Shown here in pieces: positions 38,261 to 50,611 of a stretch of DNA of 64,000 bases (its first letter is position 1; each line of letters starts with the position of its first letter). The position numbers were made by a program, and so were the translations under genes. The stretch is from Sweltsa coloradensis. Its lineage: Eukaryota > Arthropoda > Insecta > Plecoptera > Chloroperlidae. The notes under the pieces are model-generated. The model was not told where the DNA came from, did not search any database, and saw nothing but the letters and a program-made list of their open reading frames with translations. The stretch is taken from the NCBI GenBank assembly GCA_024449915.1, contig JAMZAV010000097.1, positions 434,001 to 498,000 on the forward strand, read 5' to 3'.

Positions 38261-41200
38261 AAAGCATGCCCAATTGGTAAATTTACAAATATGCCCACAA
38301 GGAACCCAAAAATCGAGGGCCCCCAATTTGAGTTCCTTAACTTTCTTATTAATTAAATTTAAATAAAATTTAATTTTTAATTAACCAACAAAAAAATTTG
38401 AAGGAGACAACACAGTCGACATTGGTATCAATTATCAAATAAAAGCTTATTTTACGGAAAATGAATAAAGGGAAAAAAATTTTAAAAATTTTAAATTTAA
38501 ATCTCTAATTAATTGAATTTTAGAAATATTTTACCATTTTCGATTTATTTTTTAATTATGTACACCTAAATTCTACCGATTGACATAAAATTTCCCCCCT
38601 TTACTAAAAAATGCCAAAAAACCAAATTTTGAGGGCCCCCAAAACAAATTTCCTTAAAAATCCTAGATTAAGGGATTAATGAAATTAAAATTAGTTTTAA
38701 TTTACCTTTAAAAGGGTTTGACATTCAAAAAACCACAGTCAACTGATGTATCAAATAATAAAAAAAAACAAGAATAATAAAAGAGAAAATAAAAGGGCCC
38801 CGGGGTTCGGGTTCTTATCACCCCCCCTTTAATTAAAATTAAATTTCCCAATTAACGGCAATTAATCCCAAAAAATTACAAAATTAAAATGTAAAAAATA
38901 AACACACCCTAGTCGACTTGGGTATCAAATAAAAAGCTTATTTCACAAAAAAATAATATTTTTTTTTTAAAAAATGTCTTTCATTAATAAATTAATCACC
39001 CAAATTTTAATTACATTTAGAAAAAAAAAAAAATTATACCATTTTTGCTTTTGTTTTAGTTTTATTAAAAAAACTTTCCCGATTGTCAAAAATTTTTTCC
39101 CCCATTTTAATAAAAATTAAATCCCAAAATTAAAACCCAAATTTTTTGGGAGGCCCCCAAAACAAAATTTTTCCCCCAAACCCTCCCAGTTTAAAATGGT
39201 TTTAATGAAATTGAAAATTTAGCAAAATTTCCTTTAAAAATTTGGGTTTTAAAACTTTTCAATTATCCCGCTAGGGATTAAAAATTTGTAGTATGTAAAA
39301 AAAATAAAAATCCCCAATAACCTAAATAATGAGGGGTTTTCCAAAATTTAAATTCCCCAAATAATTATTTTTTATTAAATTAATGGAATTAATTTTTTTA
39401 AATTTCAATCAAATGTGAAATGATCACAAAAAAAGTGGGACTTGGGTACCAAATAAAAAGTTTTTTTTTATGAAAAATTTAAATTAAAAAAATTTAATTT
39501 TTAAATTTAAATTTAATTTAATCATCAAATTAAAGGGAAAATTAATCATTAATTAATTACAACCCTTTTAAAATTTTTTCCACTTTGGTTTTTGTATAGG
39601 TATCAAAAACTCTCCCGATTGTCAAAAAATTTTTAACACTTTACTACCGGAAACCCACGATTCAAGAAAAAAAATAAAATAATTATAGCCCCAAAACAAA
39701 AATTCTTTTTAAATTTACATATTTTTAAAATAAAGAAATTAAGAATTACCTAGTTCACGTTCCCCACGGCAACTGGTGTATTAAAAAAAACCAATTTTAA
39801 TGGAAATTAAAAAACATTAAACAGAATTTTTTTAAAGGGCATATGTTTATTTAATATGCTTTCCGTTAATTAAATTTTAAATTTTAAAAATTTTATTTTT
39901 ACAAAAATTAAAATTTATCAAGTAACTTTTAACTTCCCACTTTTTTGGCCCCCCCCCCCCGGTTTCTAAATTAAACACACTAACGAAATACTGGGAAAAA
40001 TTTACTTTAAACATGGGCAGTCTTTTACGGTATTAAATTTGGGTTAAAATTTTAAAATAAAATTTAAAATTTTGATTGAAATGTTTAAATTTATATTGAT
40101 TAAATTTGAATTCATTAAATTTGGACTTTTAAAAAAAAGTTTTTTAATAAGGACAAATACAGAAAAAAACATAGGTTGAACAAAAAAAATGTTCCACTTT
40201 AATTTTTTGAAAAGGGTTCCCAATTCGTAGTCATAAAAATTTAATTTGCGGGTGGGAAATTTTTAACATTGAAATATTTTCCCCATGCCCACAAATTTAA
40301 AGATTCAATTGGGCAATTTTTTTTTTTCTTTGGTTTTTTAAACCCGTAACATTGTCGTTTTCCCCCGGTAAATGGTAAGATTTTATTACCCCGGTAAGTT
40401 TTTTTATACCTATACATAAAACCCAAAATGGTAAAATTTTTTTTAGAATTTTAATTAAAATTTGGGTGATTAATTCCTTTTAAATTTGGTATTTTAAATT
40501 TAAATTTAATTTAAAAATATTTTTTTTTGATTTAATTATTCATAAAAAAAGTTTTTATTTTTGGGACCCAAGTCGACTATGCCCGTGACATTTAAACATT
40601 TTTTGAAATAAAAATAAATTTAAATTTCCCTTTAATTTCCCAATTTAAAAATAAATTAAGTGGAATTTAAATTTGGACCCATCATTATTTAGGGTTTTTT
40701 GGATCATATTTTTTTTAATACTAAATTGTCAAAACGTAAACCATAAATTTAATGTTTAAGAAAAAATTTTAATGGAAAATTTTGCTCATTCTCAATTTTT
40801 ATAATCCAAATTTAAACTGGGAGTTGGAGGGAAATTTCCCCTTTGGGGCCATCAAAATTTGGATTTTTTGGCATTATGTTTTAAAGTGGTGAAAATTTTT
40901 TGCAATCGGGAAAGTTTTTGGAAAACCCTAACTATACAAAAGGGCAAAAAATGGTAAATTTTACTAAAAAGTTTTAATTGGGTTTAATTAATTAATGAAA
41001 AAAATTTTTTTAAAAATTTTTTCTCGTGAAATAAATCTTTCCCTTTGATACCCAAGTCGACCATGTGTGTTTATTTTGTACATTAATTTTGGGAATTTTT
41101 TTGATTAATTTCCGTTAATTTTAATTTAAATTTAATTAATGGGAAAGGTAAAACCCGGAAACCTTTTTTGGGGCCCTTTACTTTTCTTTTATTTGCTTGT

Positions 41201-41780
41201 TTTTTTATTATTTGAAAAAACATCAGTTTTCTGGTTTTTGAATGTTTAAACATTTAATGGGATTTTAAACTAATTTAATTTAAATTTTATTTTAAACCCA
41301 AATTTTAGGAGTTGTAAGAAATTTTTTTTTGGGGCCCTCAAAAATTTGGGGGTTTATTTGCATTATTTAGTAAAGGGGTGAAATTGTATGTTTAACGGTA
41401 AAAATTTTAGGTTGTAAATAATTATACATAAATCGAAAGTGGAAAAATTACAAAAATTTAATTAATTAGATATTTAAATTTAAAAATTTTTAAATATTTT
41501 TTTATTTTTCATTCTCCGTAAAAAAAAAACTTCATTTGGATACCAAGTCGACTTTGTTGTCTCCCTTTAAAATTTTTTTTTTTGGGTTTAAATTTAAACA
41601 ATTTAAAATTTTATTAATTTTTAAATTTAAAAAGAAAGTTACAGGAACTCAACTTGGGGGGGGCCCCGATTTTTGGGTTTTCCCTTTTGGTCCCTATTTT
41701 TAAATTCCCCCAATTTTCATGCTTTTCTTCAAAGATTTGCACGATTGGGTTGGCCTTAAAAGACCCCACTATAATAATTT
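38203..41780. repeat. 3.6 kb palindrome of about 0.5 kb satellite units
   Basis: Left-arm landmarks recur inverted on the right. ATAGTGGGGTCTATA (38205) mirrors GACCCCACTATA (41762). AGTCGAC at 38413 mirrors that near 41546, the TCAACTGATGT region at 38737 mirrors 41223, AGTCGAC at 38911 mirrors 41051, and GAGGGCCCC at 38631 mirrors 41331. Coordinate sums stay between about 79,960 and 79,990, so the centre is near 39,980. Inside the left arm, AGTCGAC/GGGTATCAAATAAAAAG recurs at 38413, 38911 and about 39437, and CCGATTG at 38577, 39078 and 39612: three tandem units of 500-530 bp. The central 0.8 kb is not clearly mirrored. Confidence 0.75.
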
Positions 41781-41959
41781 TTTAAAAAGCTTGATGATTT
41801 TTGTACTCGTGGTATATCGCATTGCCTTCTTCAGGTATCTCTAGGTATTTTTTTTTAGATATGACAATTGTGAAGGGAATGTCCAAGGGCTGTTTACATA
41901 AGAACGCAATTCTTTAAATTCGCATTTACGACTGAATAACCGTTGAAAAACTTTTATTC

Positions 41960-42034
41960 GGGATTGCCTGTGGTGGTCATCGAACCTGAGACCTGCCGAA
42001 TAAAAATCTTGCACGGAACGCTAGAGCTACATCT
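41960..42034 (-). mobile_element. tRNA-like SINE head
   Basis: On the minus strand, TGTAGCTCTAGCGTTCCG is a good A box and CAGGTTCGATGACC a good B box, spaced as in a tRNA. Acceptor pairing is weak. It lies in normal-quality sequence between noisy patches. Confidence 0.5.
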
Positions 42035-42179
42035 ATCTATTGCATTTGACATGCTTGATAAGGAAAAAGGGGGGAATAGGAAAGTGGGAAAAAAAACAAT
42101 GAAGATTTAAAATTTTACCCTTTTTCATCAAAAACCTCTTATGTTTATCTTTCTGTGAAAAATTGAAGAATTACAAAAT

Positions 42180-42605
42180 TATCACCTATGTGTCTAGATA
42201 AGCCTTAAAGACCAAAGAAATGGCCAGCGATCGCGCAAGTATCGTACTTCTATCAGCAAACTAGCCAACCATGTATTGCTATCCCAATACGTTCACACTC
42301 TCGCCACGACACCGAGCAGCGCCTCAGTCGTCTTCACAAGTACACTTTGTTGAAGGGGGAGATTTTCCTTGCGATCTCGTCAATTTGACCCCGCCTTGTG
42401 CACTATCCTAGAGGATTCCGTGACTCCGGTAGTTACCGCGATTTGTTAGGTATATTCAAGCTCGTTGACTTCAACGGGGTCTGATCCGACCCAACCGGAA
42501 GTCAGAACGAGACTCGTCCCGCGCTGACGGAAGCTGACGGAAATGGCTTCGAGACGATGACGACGACTACTCTAGTCATAACGACGAGGGATTGCCTAGG
42601 CCGCA
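42180..42605. promoter_or_regulatory. CpG-richer unique stretch, promoter-like
   Basis: Markedly more GC- and CpG-rich than its flanks, with an ETS-type site ACCGGAAGT (42494-42502) and repeated GACGA trinucleotides toward 42560-42590. There is no frame, TATA box or splice site I would rely on. It could be a regulatory island or simply a GC-rich relic. Confidence 0.25.
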
Positions 42606-44746
42606 TAACAATACAATTAAAGTTGAAATATTTTGAACACGTTTATCTTACTTTATTATGACAATGAAATATTGGATATATGATCGTACAATTTGTCGGT
42701 TGCTTGATACTTAATATTTGAGTATGGTTAATTAAAGAAATGTTATTTTGGAAAATTGCATTTGATTAATAAATTAGTAAGTGTTCAAATAATAAATGTA
42801 GAAAGTAGAAATGGTATTAGCAAATTAATCTTATTATGGTATACTCGACTTGTACACGAGCACTAAATCTTGAAAAGAATATAATATGCATTTGTATTTT
42901 TTATGTGTTTTTACCAACAAATAATATAATGCATATGATTTTACTGTATACTACTAATATTACTATATTATTGTGAAAAAGTGAAGAATAAAGAATATAC
43001 ATTTATGTTTTCGAGTTACTTTCATTACTTTTCCACTTGGCTCCCCGGGAATTTTTTAAAAAGGGGTTTTTGTTTGCAAAAAAGTGTTCCTTTCAAACAA
43101 TGTTTTTCCCGTATAAAAAATTTAATTTTAAAACACTAAAAAAATCTGAATTTTGAGCATTTAAATGTGTTTTTTCAAAAAAAATTTTTCCAAAAATTTA
43201 CCTCCTATGACTCAAACTGTCCCTCTAGCTCCCCCCGGGCAACTGTCTGTATCCCACTTTGTACGGTCTCAGTCTGATGGAAGTGGGTTTTCAAAATATA
43301 CTTTCCAGCCGTTTTGGGGCCCGGGATAACGAGGGCCCATAACGGATAGTTTTGGCTTGCGTTTGAAAGGGAAAATATCCTTCTTGTCGTCTTGCATTCG
43401 AAAACAAAAAATTCTTTTATCCCATAAAGTTAATGTACGAGGCCCAAAATTTATTCCTTCAACGCGGGATAGCACGTTACAATATTTGGATGCTTATCCC
43501 TTACTTTATCATTTGGGAAATTGTATTTTGGGAAAAAAATATTTTGAAAATGCTAATTTCTTTTCTTTTTTTTTACGACTATACTATACAAAATGTTTAA
43601 AATTTTCATAAGGGAAATTTTGAAATGGGATGAAATAGGGGCCCAATCAAAACGAAGTAGACTCACGTTTTTTTATTTTTTGTTTTTGTGAGTGTGAGGG
43701 ATGTGGGTGAAAAAGGTTGGATATAAGAGTATGTATATAAGTTGGTATTCATAAATCGGTTATTTCTGTTATATTCACTATTTTCACAACGTTTGACATT
43801 TGTTTATGCTACTGTTTCCCCCCCCCCCCCTACGTTTTTAAACCCGTTTTAGACGTGCCCTTTAAAACCCCCCCTCTACGAGTTTATTTTAACCCTTTTG
43901 CCCACTCATAATATTTTTTCCATGTTTTACACCATTTCAAACTACAATTTAATTTTTGCCCCTCACGTTTTTGAAACGATTAGACTTGCAATCATGCATT
44001 TGACACCCTTCTTCTATAGCACTGTAATATTAATATAATAAAAAATAAGAATGTGGTGTATCTTGAGGAGGTTGGATGAACTGTTATTGTACCCGGGAGG
44101 GAGGGAGAAAAATTGTATTTTTAAAAAAGGGGTGTTCGCCTGTTTTTTCATCGGCCCAAAATGAAACCCCGGGATCTCCAAAGCCCTTTTCTGCCCATTT
44201 CCCCAAAAACATAAATGTTGTTTAAAAACTTATATAAGGGATATGTTGAAAGTGTATATTGGAAAAATTTAATAAAGATTTTATCTTATAGATAGAGTTT
44301 CACCCCACGCATCCTGGAGCAAGCTAGACCTGAAAAATCAATCTTTCGTAAATTTCAATATTTATTTTGGAAATAACTTGATAGAAAATCCGACTTTGTG
44401 TTATTTCTGGTACGAAACCTCTTCCAGAAGCAAATAAATATTAAAACCCTGTACACACACAGACGATGTATTCATATGAATGTAAACATACCTCCAATCC
44501 TGTCTAAATAAAATAAACACGCGTATACTTCATATGGAGAGAACGATTTATTTTTCGATCATGCTTTATGAGCTTGAAGCTAAAATCTTTAAATAAATAC
44601 ATTTTAATATATTTTCTACTTCCTCTTTTAAATGAAATGATTTTCAGAATGGGGGTCATTGTCATTACACATGTTATATTTTTCTTGTGCAAGGACCGTA
44701 GGATATTTAAAACCTACGCATTAATGTTACTAAGTAATGGTCATCG

Positions 44747-44770
44747 ATATATATATATAGAGAGAGAGAA
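44747..44770. repeat. (TA)n(GA)n compound microsatellite
   Basis: Alternating AT run directly followed by an AG run. Confidence 0.85.
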
Positions 44771-44872
44771 ATTGTGGAAATATTATCAATGATGTGAGCG
44801 TGCCATTTTTACTTACATGACAATTGATATTTTATGTCTGGGCGTGCTATTTTATCTGACTCCACTGACAAC

Positions 44873-46327
44873 CAGTGTTGGGGAATGAACTTTTAAAAAG
44901 AACGCGTTCCCGTGAACGCGTTTCTATTTTTGTGTCAACCTTTCAGTGAACTTACTCGTCTCTAAATGAACGAACTCGAACTTTTAAAAGTTCTTTTGAG
45001 AACGAACTTTTCAGTTTGAGAAAGTTCATTTGAAAGTTCTTTCCGTGCGTCGATCAGCCGTCGATTGCCGCCGTCGACGCTTAAGAACAATAACAAATCG
45101 TTGTTCCATACTAGGCCTACGTTGACGCACGTTCAGCTGTTTACGACAAGGTAACGACGATTCACGAAGTTAAAACGATGCACGCCAACTAATTCGGAAA
45201 AATCTTGGAAGCCTAAAATGCTATCTGCCATAATGTTACTAGGAAAACGCTTAAGTCCCGCCGCGTTGTTGGATGAGCGTAATTGGTGCATTGAGCTGCC
45301 ATGTGTTATGCGGATTTTCTGTTTTTCGGTGAAAAATTCATTACTAAGTCGAACTTTTTTTAAAATTAAATTAAAATAAACAAATAATTAACTTAAATTT
45401 AAATTTTTTAATTAATCGTAATTTTTAAAAAAGAAAAAAAATCATAAAATTGTGATTTTCATAAGAAATTCGATGCGCTCAAATTTAACACGAATATATT
45501 AATTCATAAAAAATGGGTTCTGTGAAAAAATATCATTCCAATAGAACAAAGCATGTAGGTGTTATTAGTCAAAAAATTGTTTTAAAAAAAGAAAAAACCC
45601 GTAAAATTTCGATATTCATGAGAAATAATTTTTTAATTGCGCTCAAATTTCACACGAATATCTTAATTCATAAAATTAAGGTTCTGTGAAAAAATCATTA
45701 AAATCGGATAAAGCATATAGGTGTTATAAGTCGAAGAAATTTTTTAAAAATCGAAAAAAATCGTAAAATTGCGATTTTCATGAGAAATAATTTTTTGATT
45801 GCGCTCAAAAACGTGGCAGTTCTGCGATTTCGAAGGTCTCCAGAAAATTTCATCGCAATTGGAGAATTGGTTTAGCCGGAATCGTGTTAACAGACACACA
45901 AAAATACAAAAAAAAGAAAGAAAAAAAAAACATTCCGGATTTTTTTCTCCAGTGTAGTGAAATGGAATGTTCGCTTCGCTCGCTACGCTCATCCAACAAG
46001 CTGGCCGACGAGAATGTAGTACAAATCATCAACACGATCAAAGACAGCTCAACACTTTCGTAAGACTCAAACTCGCGAGTAGTTTGGTACTCGAACACCC
46101 CTTATGTTTTTCTTCATGTTTTTCTTCAATTTACGCCAGCCTTTAATAAAATAGAAATTTTTTTTTACAAAATAACTTTTAAAAGAACTTAATTCATATT
46201 TTAGACGAACTTGAACTTTTCAAAATTTTAGGTTTTAAAAGAACTTGAACTTTTTAAAAGTTCATTATTTGAGCTGTGAACTGAACTTTTAAAAAGTTCA
46301 TTTTAAAAAAGAACTGACCCAACACTG
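44873..46327. mobile_element. hAT-type non-autonomous transposon (MITE) with nested family A copy
   Basis: Terminal inverted repeats CAGTGTTGGG ... CCCAACACTG bound the element, and the 8 bp sequence CTGACAAC occurs perfectly on both sides (44865-44872 and 46328-46335) as a target-site duplication. An 8 bp duplication with CAGNG ends is the hAT signature. Both ends are packed with AACTTTTAAAAGTTC-like palindromic motifs. The element is 1455 bp, but 45239-45995 is a later family A insertion, leaving about 700 bp of original MITE. No transposase frame is present, so it was moved by an enzyme encoded elsewhere. Confidence 0.9.
45239..45995 (-). mobile_element. Family A element, copy A4 (nested in hAT MITE)
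   Basis: Full-length-looking copy, 757 bp. On the minus strand it starts TGGATGAGCGTAGCGAGCGA and ends GCGTTTTCCTAG, with T on both sides and no target duplication. It has two internal units containing a variant of GGATAAAGCATGTAGGTG. The 16 bp inverted pair TTGTTGGATGAGCGTA (45268-45283) and its exact complement (45982-45997) is clearest here. It is younger than its hAT host. Confidence 0.9.
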
Positions 46328-46335
46328 CTGACAAC

Positions 46336-47657
46336 TACGTTGATGGAAATACCGGGAGTCTAGTTCTTGTCCATAAAGTAGTGGAATCGATGATCATAGT
46401 ATTGATGGGGGAAATAGAGTGGGAGAGGCATGAAAAGAGCAGTGACTGTCGCTATAAGAATTACACCCATGTAAAACTAAAAACGCTGAGTAATTAAATT
46501 GATTATTAACAAGTATTCGGTTGTCCTCCTGCGGGCAACGATCCCCACATGTAGGGTGTGTCCTCATCGGCTCATTTTGAGAGATAGAAAGATGAGAGAT
46601 AGATATCATGTTGCACGGTAGTCTGTAATCGCCCTTTGGCCTGACCGCAGGTAGCGAAATATTATTGTAATCGGATTAGCTGGACCAACTCTCTAAATGA
46701 ACGAGTGCAAAACATGGACGCACCTGTGTTGCCTATTAGTATTTAATTAATTTTACATGATATTGTGGGTACACTGTGTAGGACTGTTTTAACTGAATTA
46801 CATTGCAAATTAAAGCAGACATAACGTGAGCAAAGGTTTGACTGTCAAGTTGATGAAGTCCTGAAGATGAGAAGTACGGATTACGGTTTATCTTTTGCAA
46901 GAGAAATGAATAAAATTAAAAGTTATTAGTCAACTAGCACTATATATAGATTATTTTAAGTGCTTACACTATTTTAATACAATACTATTTCAATGAATTT
47001 TGAGTTTGAATGATTCTCCACTTGATAATCGAATTGAATTTCTGAAGCTCATATAAAAATGATACAACAACAACAATGAAGCAAACAAATAGCAAAAAAA
47101 ACACCAACCACCAGTGAAACGCATATTTAATTTATTTTAAAATATGCCGAATGATTTGAAGACCTCGTTCCCACCATTTTTATTGATCCCCATAGGTCGG
47201 TCTATGACTTATAGCTTTGCCTATAGTCAGTTATGTGGCTTTAGGGCACACGAAGAACATCGGGGGGAATTTTTTTATTTTTTTTAATTCTTCAAAATAC
47301 TAATTTTAACAAAACGAGTTTCCATGTTTCTATTGAAAATTAGTTCAACTTTGTATTCTAACGTTTCAAAAGCAAGTATCAAATTGAATTGATTTTAAAA
47401 GTCATATTTATTATAATTTCCCACAAGAAATGCAAGAAACCTCTCACAGCCAACAGTTTTCATGGGAACATCATAAAGATGCTTCAAAATGCAAATTTTC
47501 ATCAGAATTAAAAAATTACTGCTTAATGATATAAATAAAAATGTATTTATTTACTCTACCTACCGTGTAAAAATAACCCTCAAACACAACCAACTTATAA
47601 TATAGGATACATTTCAAGCATAATGCTCCAAACGCCCTACAGTTCACGGCTTCCAAT
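46336..47657. other. AT-rich DNA, no gene recognised
   Basis: Nothing supported. The minus-strand frame at 46394-46609 has no domain. Confidence 0.5.
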
Positions 47658-47737
47658 GTAATTTTCACTGCCTCCTAGATGTTCGTCGTGGCTCCTCGTT
47701 GAGCCACGACGAACATCTAGGAGGCAGTGGTAATTTT
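47658..47737. mobile_element. 64 bp perfect hairpin flanked by 8 bp duplication
   Basis: Left arm 47666-47694 begins CACTGCCTCCTAGATG. The right arm 47701-47729 is its exact 29 bp reverse complement, and the loop is CTCGTT. Immediately outside, GTAATTTT occurs on both sides (47658-47665 and 47730-47737), as expected of an 8 bp target-site duplication. The CACTG ends and 8 bp duplication point to a hAT-like minimal MITE that is all terminal repeat. As RNA it would be a perfect stem-loop that could enter small-RNA pathways; that is speculation. Confidence 0.9.
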
Positions 47738-49474
47738 AATCCGTTATTTTAAATGGCGTAAATAATAATGTAAGGAGTATACTGTCAAATCAACTCTATT
47801 TATGCGAAGATAAAAGCTAAGTTCGTAACAATAACAGTTTTAAAATACTCACAAGTCACAATAATAGGAAGGAAATGCGTTTCCTCATCCGCCCCCACAA
47901 ATTCGCTAACTCATGGAGAGCAGTTGGGATAGCGGTGCTCCAAAGGTTTCTAAACAGACAACCGTAAGTTGACGTATACAACGAAGTTAGACTATAATTT
48001 TACTAATAACAAGAGGCAGTCTTAATTTGTGAATTATGATAAAGAAGTATGGAATAAATTTAAAGATCAATCTGGAACAGTCACAACATTAAAACCATTA
48101 CAATACTATGCAGTTTTAGGATACAAGTTTACCGAAATTCGTTACGACGTTCAGGTTTTACCCCCTTTCTCTAGAAAAAAAAATGTATTCATTTACTACG
48201 CCAAAAACTGTCAGGAATACCATTAAACTTGACATGTGATTTTAAATGGCTCCGTTCCGTTTTCTACTTTTCTGTCAGTTGTTTACTGTTATTCTTCATG
48301 ATACTTTTTATATACTACCTTCATTTTCCATCCAAGCTCCTCTTAGTTGTTACCTATACAATCTTGTACGAATAAACAACTACGTCCATCACTTCACGTG
48401 ATTGCATTTAGAATCATATTGTGAATACATTAAGTTCAAGTTTATTTCTCGAGCATCACATAAACGAAAAACGTTCTTCATTTCACTTAAAAACTAACTG
48501 CATTTAAATTAATGTACGATTTGTAGACTAGTTGCCAAAAATTCCAAATAAGCAAGAGTTTTTTTTATTATTTTAAACTCTAAACATTGGCGGATGACAC
48601 AATGTAGATTCGTCGTTCTACCGATATTGACAAGAATAAATGAGGATTATTCATTGCGGCATTTAGCTTCGTACTTCAAATCACATGAGTCGAAGCTAGT
48701 GAGGTAGAAAATAATCCTGCATTTGTGTTCTCACGTATAGTTTGACTGGTTTATATGGGGGGTGCGGCTTTCACTAATCCTAGATGGATGACATCGCTAC
48801 GACAACAGTTTAGGCAGACTATATTAATTATTTTACATCCCCTGAAAAGGGGGTCGAATAAAATTTCCTGTCCTCATAGAGAAACACTGATTTTATTAAT
48901 GGTTCTAGCGATTTAAAACTCGGAAAGAGTATCGCACAAAGGCAGATGAGTTGTAGCAACAATCCGTGGTGAGATTGCGGATTGCAATATCCAGAATTAT
49001 TATTGTGGGGATTAAACAGTTTTGTAAAATCGAGCTTCTAAGCGAAAAATTATGATAGCTTGTATTTGGCTATAAATGTTTGAATAATTTCGGTCAATTT
49101 GATCCCTCAGATAATTAAAATACAATAGTTAAATACAATTACAAACGAAATTTTGTTATATTATCGAATGTAGATAAATGAAAATGAATGCAAAAACATC
49201 CACAAGAAAATCTTCAAACAGTATCAAAAATAATGTTCTAAAGTAAAAACTTCGATGCTAGAAACCATGGAGATGATTTCATTTCTCTGTTTGCTAGTGT
49301 AATCTACGTTTTATTTGTATTTCCTGTTTCAAATTACTACTTGTGACTCTAAGGCACATACATTTCCACATATTTCATTTGCTTGTTTTCATTGAAAAAA
49401 CAAGTTGATATTTACTTTATATACTGAAATACGGTTGTAAAAGGAATGAACTCATTCATTCATTCGGTGATTTA
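47738..49474. other. AT-rich DNA, no gene recognised
   Basis: No structure detected; the 65-codon frame at 48029-48226 is unsupported. Confidence 0.5.
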
Positions 49475-49537
49475 AATAAATAAATACATTCGTATTTAGA
49501 GTCTACCCACTCAGTCATAAATCTGATTTTCAGTGGG
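49475..49537 (+). repeat. Interspersed motif M1, copy 1
   Basis: AATAAATACATTCGTATTTA followed by GAGTCTACCCACTCAGTCAT and a TGATTTTCAGTGG end. It recurs at 50567-50610 (short) and 63168-63224. It may be part of a larger SINE or satellite; its ends are not defined. Confidence 0.7.
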
Positions 49538-50384
49538 GTACAGAAAACCAAAGTGACCAAGCCAACCCTGTAGACCACGACGCAAGCCACACAACAACGC
49601 CACTCCGTATCATCATCACCAAACTAAATAATTTACCTTGTAATTTATTTTATTTTATTGTTTAATTTTGTGTATGTCAAATTGTAGTATGCACCAATAG
49701 CTAAATGATGATAAATGATATTAGTAACAAGAAAATATTAAATGTATTATAATATTTTATATTTTATATATTATAAATATTAAATCTGATATTACTAAAA
49801 TCTGTATTTCACGATTACAGACGAGCGCATATGTATGCACTGTAAACTTGTATAGAAGAAGATACAACTATTAATCCACGGTACATTTAATAACAATGTC
49901 GATTTGAGCTGCTCATTCGTCGACAAAATTCAAGTATAATGCCGATTATAGTAAACATTGGCGTACAGATATGCTTAATACCCGTAAGGGAGATGGCTAA
50001 ATGCATTGAACCGTCTGCTAAATTCACTTCGCGAGTTGCAGCTCTAATGTGGAATAACCATTATCCTAAATGAGGTTGCCTCGATGTCTTTAATCGCATG
50101 CCAATTGCAGTCCTAGTTAATACCGTGTTATACGACTCTACCCATGCAGGCAGGCCATCATTATCACATACACTCGATCTAACACGTAAACGCACATTCA
50201 AACTGAGTAACGCACTGCGTTTGTTATACAGATGACAACACACTAGCAGTATATTTATGAAATAAAGTACTAAAACTATTAGATGTAACGGTGATATATA
50301 TATACCTTTCCATATTATACCCTAACTACAAGATGTATTTTTATTATCTTAGGGGTCAACTGTGTTATGTAAACATAAAACTAT

Positions 50385-50475
50385 CTATTCTATTCTATTC
50401 TATTCTATTCTATTCTATTCTATTCTATTCTATTCTATTCTATTCTATTCTATTCTATTCTATTCTATTCTATTC
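50385..50475. repeat. (TATTC)n microsatellite
   Basis: About 18 perfect pentanucleotide units. Both overlapping frames at 50291-50589 owe their ILFYS/SILFY repeats to it. Confidence 0.97.
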
Positions 50476-50566
50476 AATAACGTCCGACAGATCTACAAGA
50501 GCCCTTTCTTACCCAGGCCCAGACTTGATACGAGGCCTGTCTTTAACTTCGGGCCAGGATACACCA

Positions 50567-50610
50567 TAAATAAATCTATTCGTATTTAGATTCCACCTAC
50601 TCAGTCATGA
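50567..50610 (+). repeat. Interspersed motif M1, copy 2
   Basis: ATAAATCTATTCGTATTTAG then a diverged CCACCTACTCAGTCAT. It directly abuts the 70 bp minisatellite. Confidence 0.65.
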
Positions 50611-50611
50611 G

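Larger units (their letters stand above)
37081..44330. other. Low-fidelity patch with homopolymer-inflated sequence
   Basis: Parts of this interval (37081-38300, the palindrome to about 41780, 42060-42120, 43030-43660, 43810-43990, 44090-44330) have runs of all four bases far above the rest of the window, for example CCCC, GGGG, AAAA and TTTTTT every few bases, including C12 at 39949-39960 and C13 at 43818-43830. Normal-looking DNA is interleaved (41800-42050, 42130-43020, 44000-44090). This texture suggests unpolished single-read consensus, not biology. Frames inside (for example 37378-37785 and 43357-43611) should not be trusted. Confidence 0.7.

Noticed and set aside
45744..46098. Recurrent peptide beginning MSVASEA... 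seen at 23896, 45744 and 53727
   Set aside because: It recurs because the underlying family A DNA is repeated. The frame is short, ends in poly-Phe from a T-tract, and reads through the element's start; no sign of protein-level selection.
50291..50589. Frames with ILFYS/SILFY repeats
   Set aside because: Pure translation of the (TATTC)n microsatellite.
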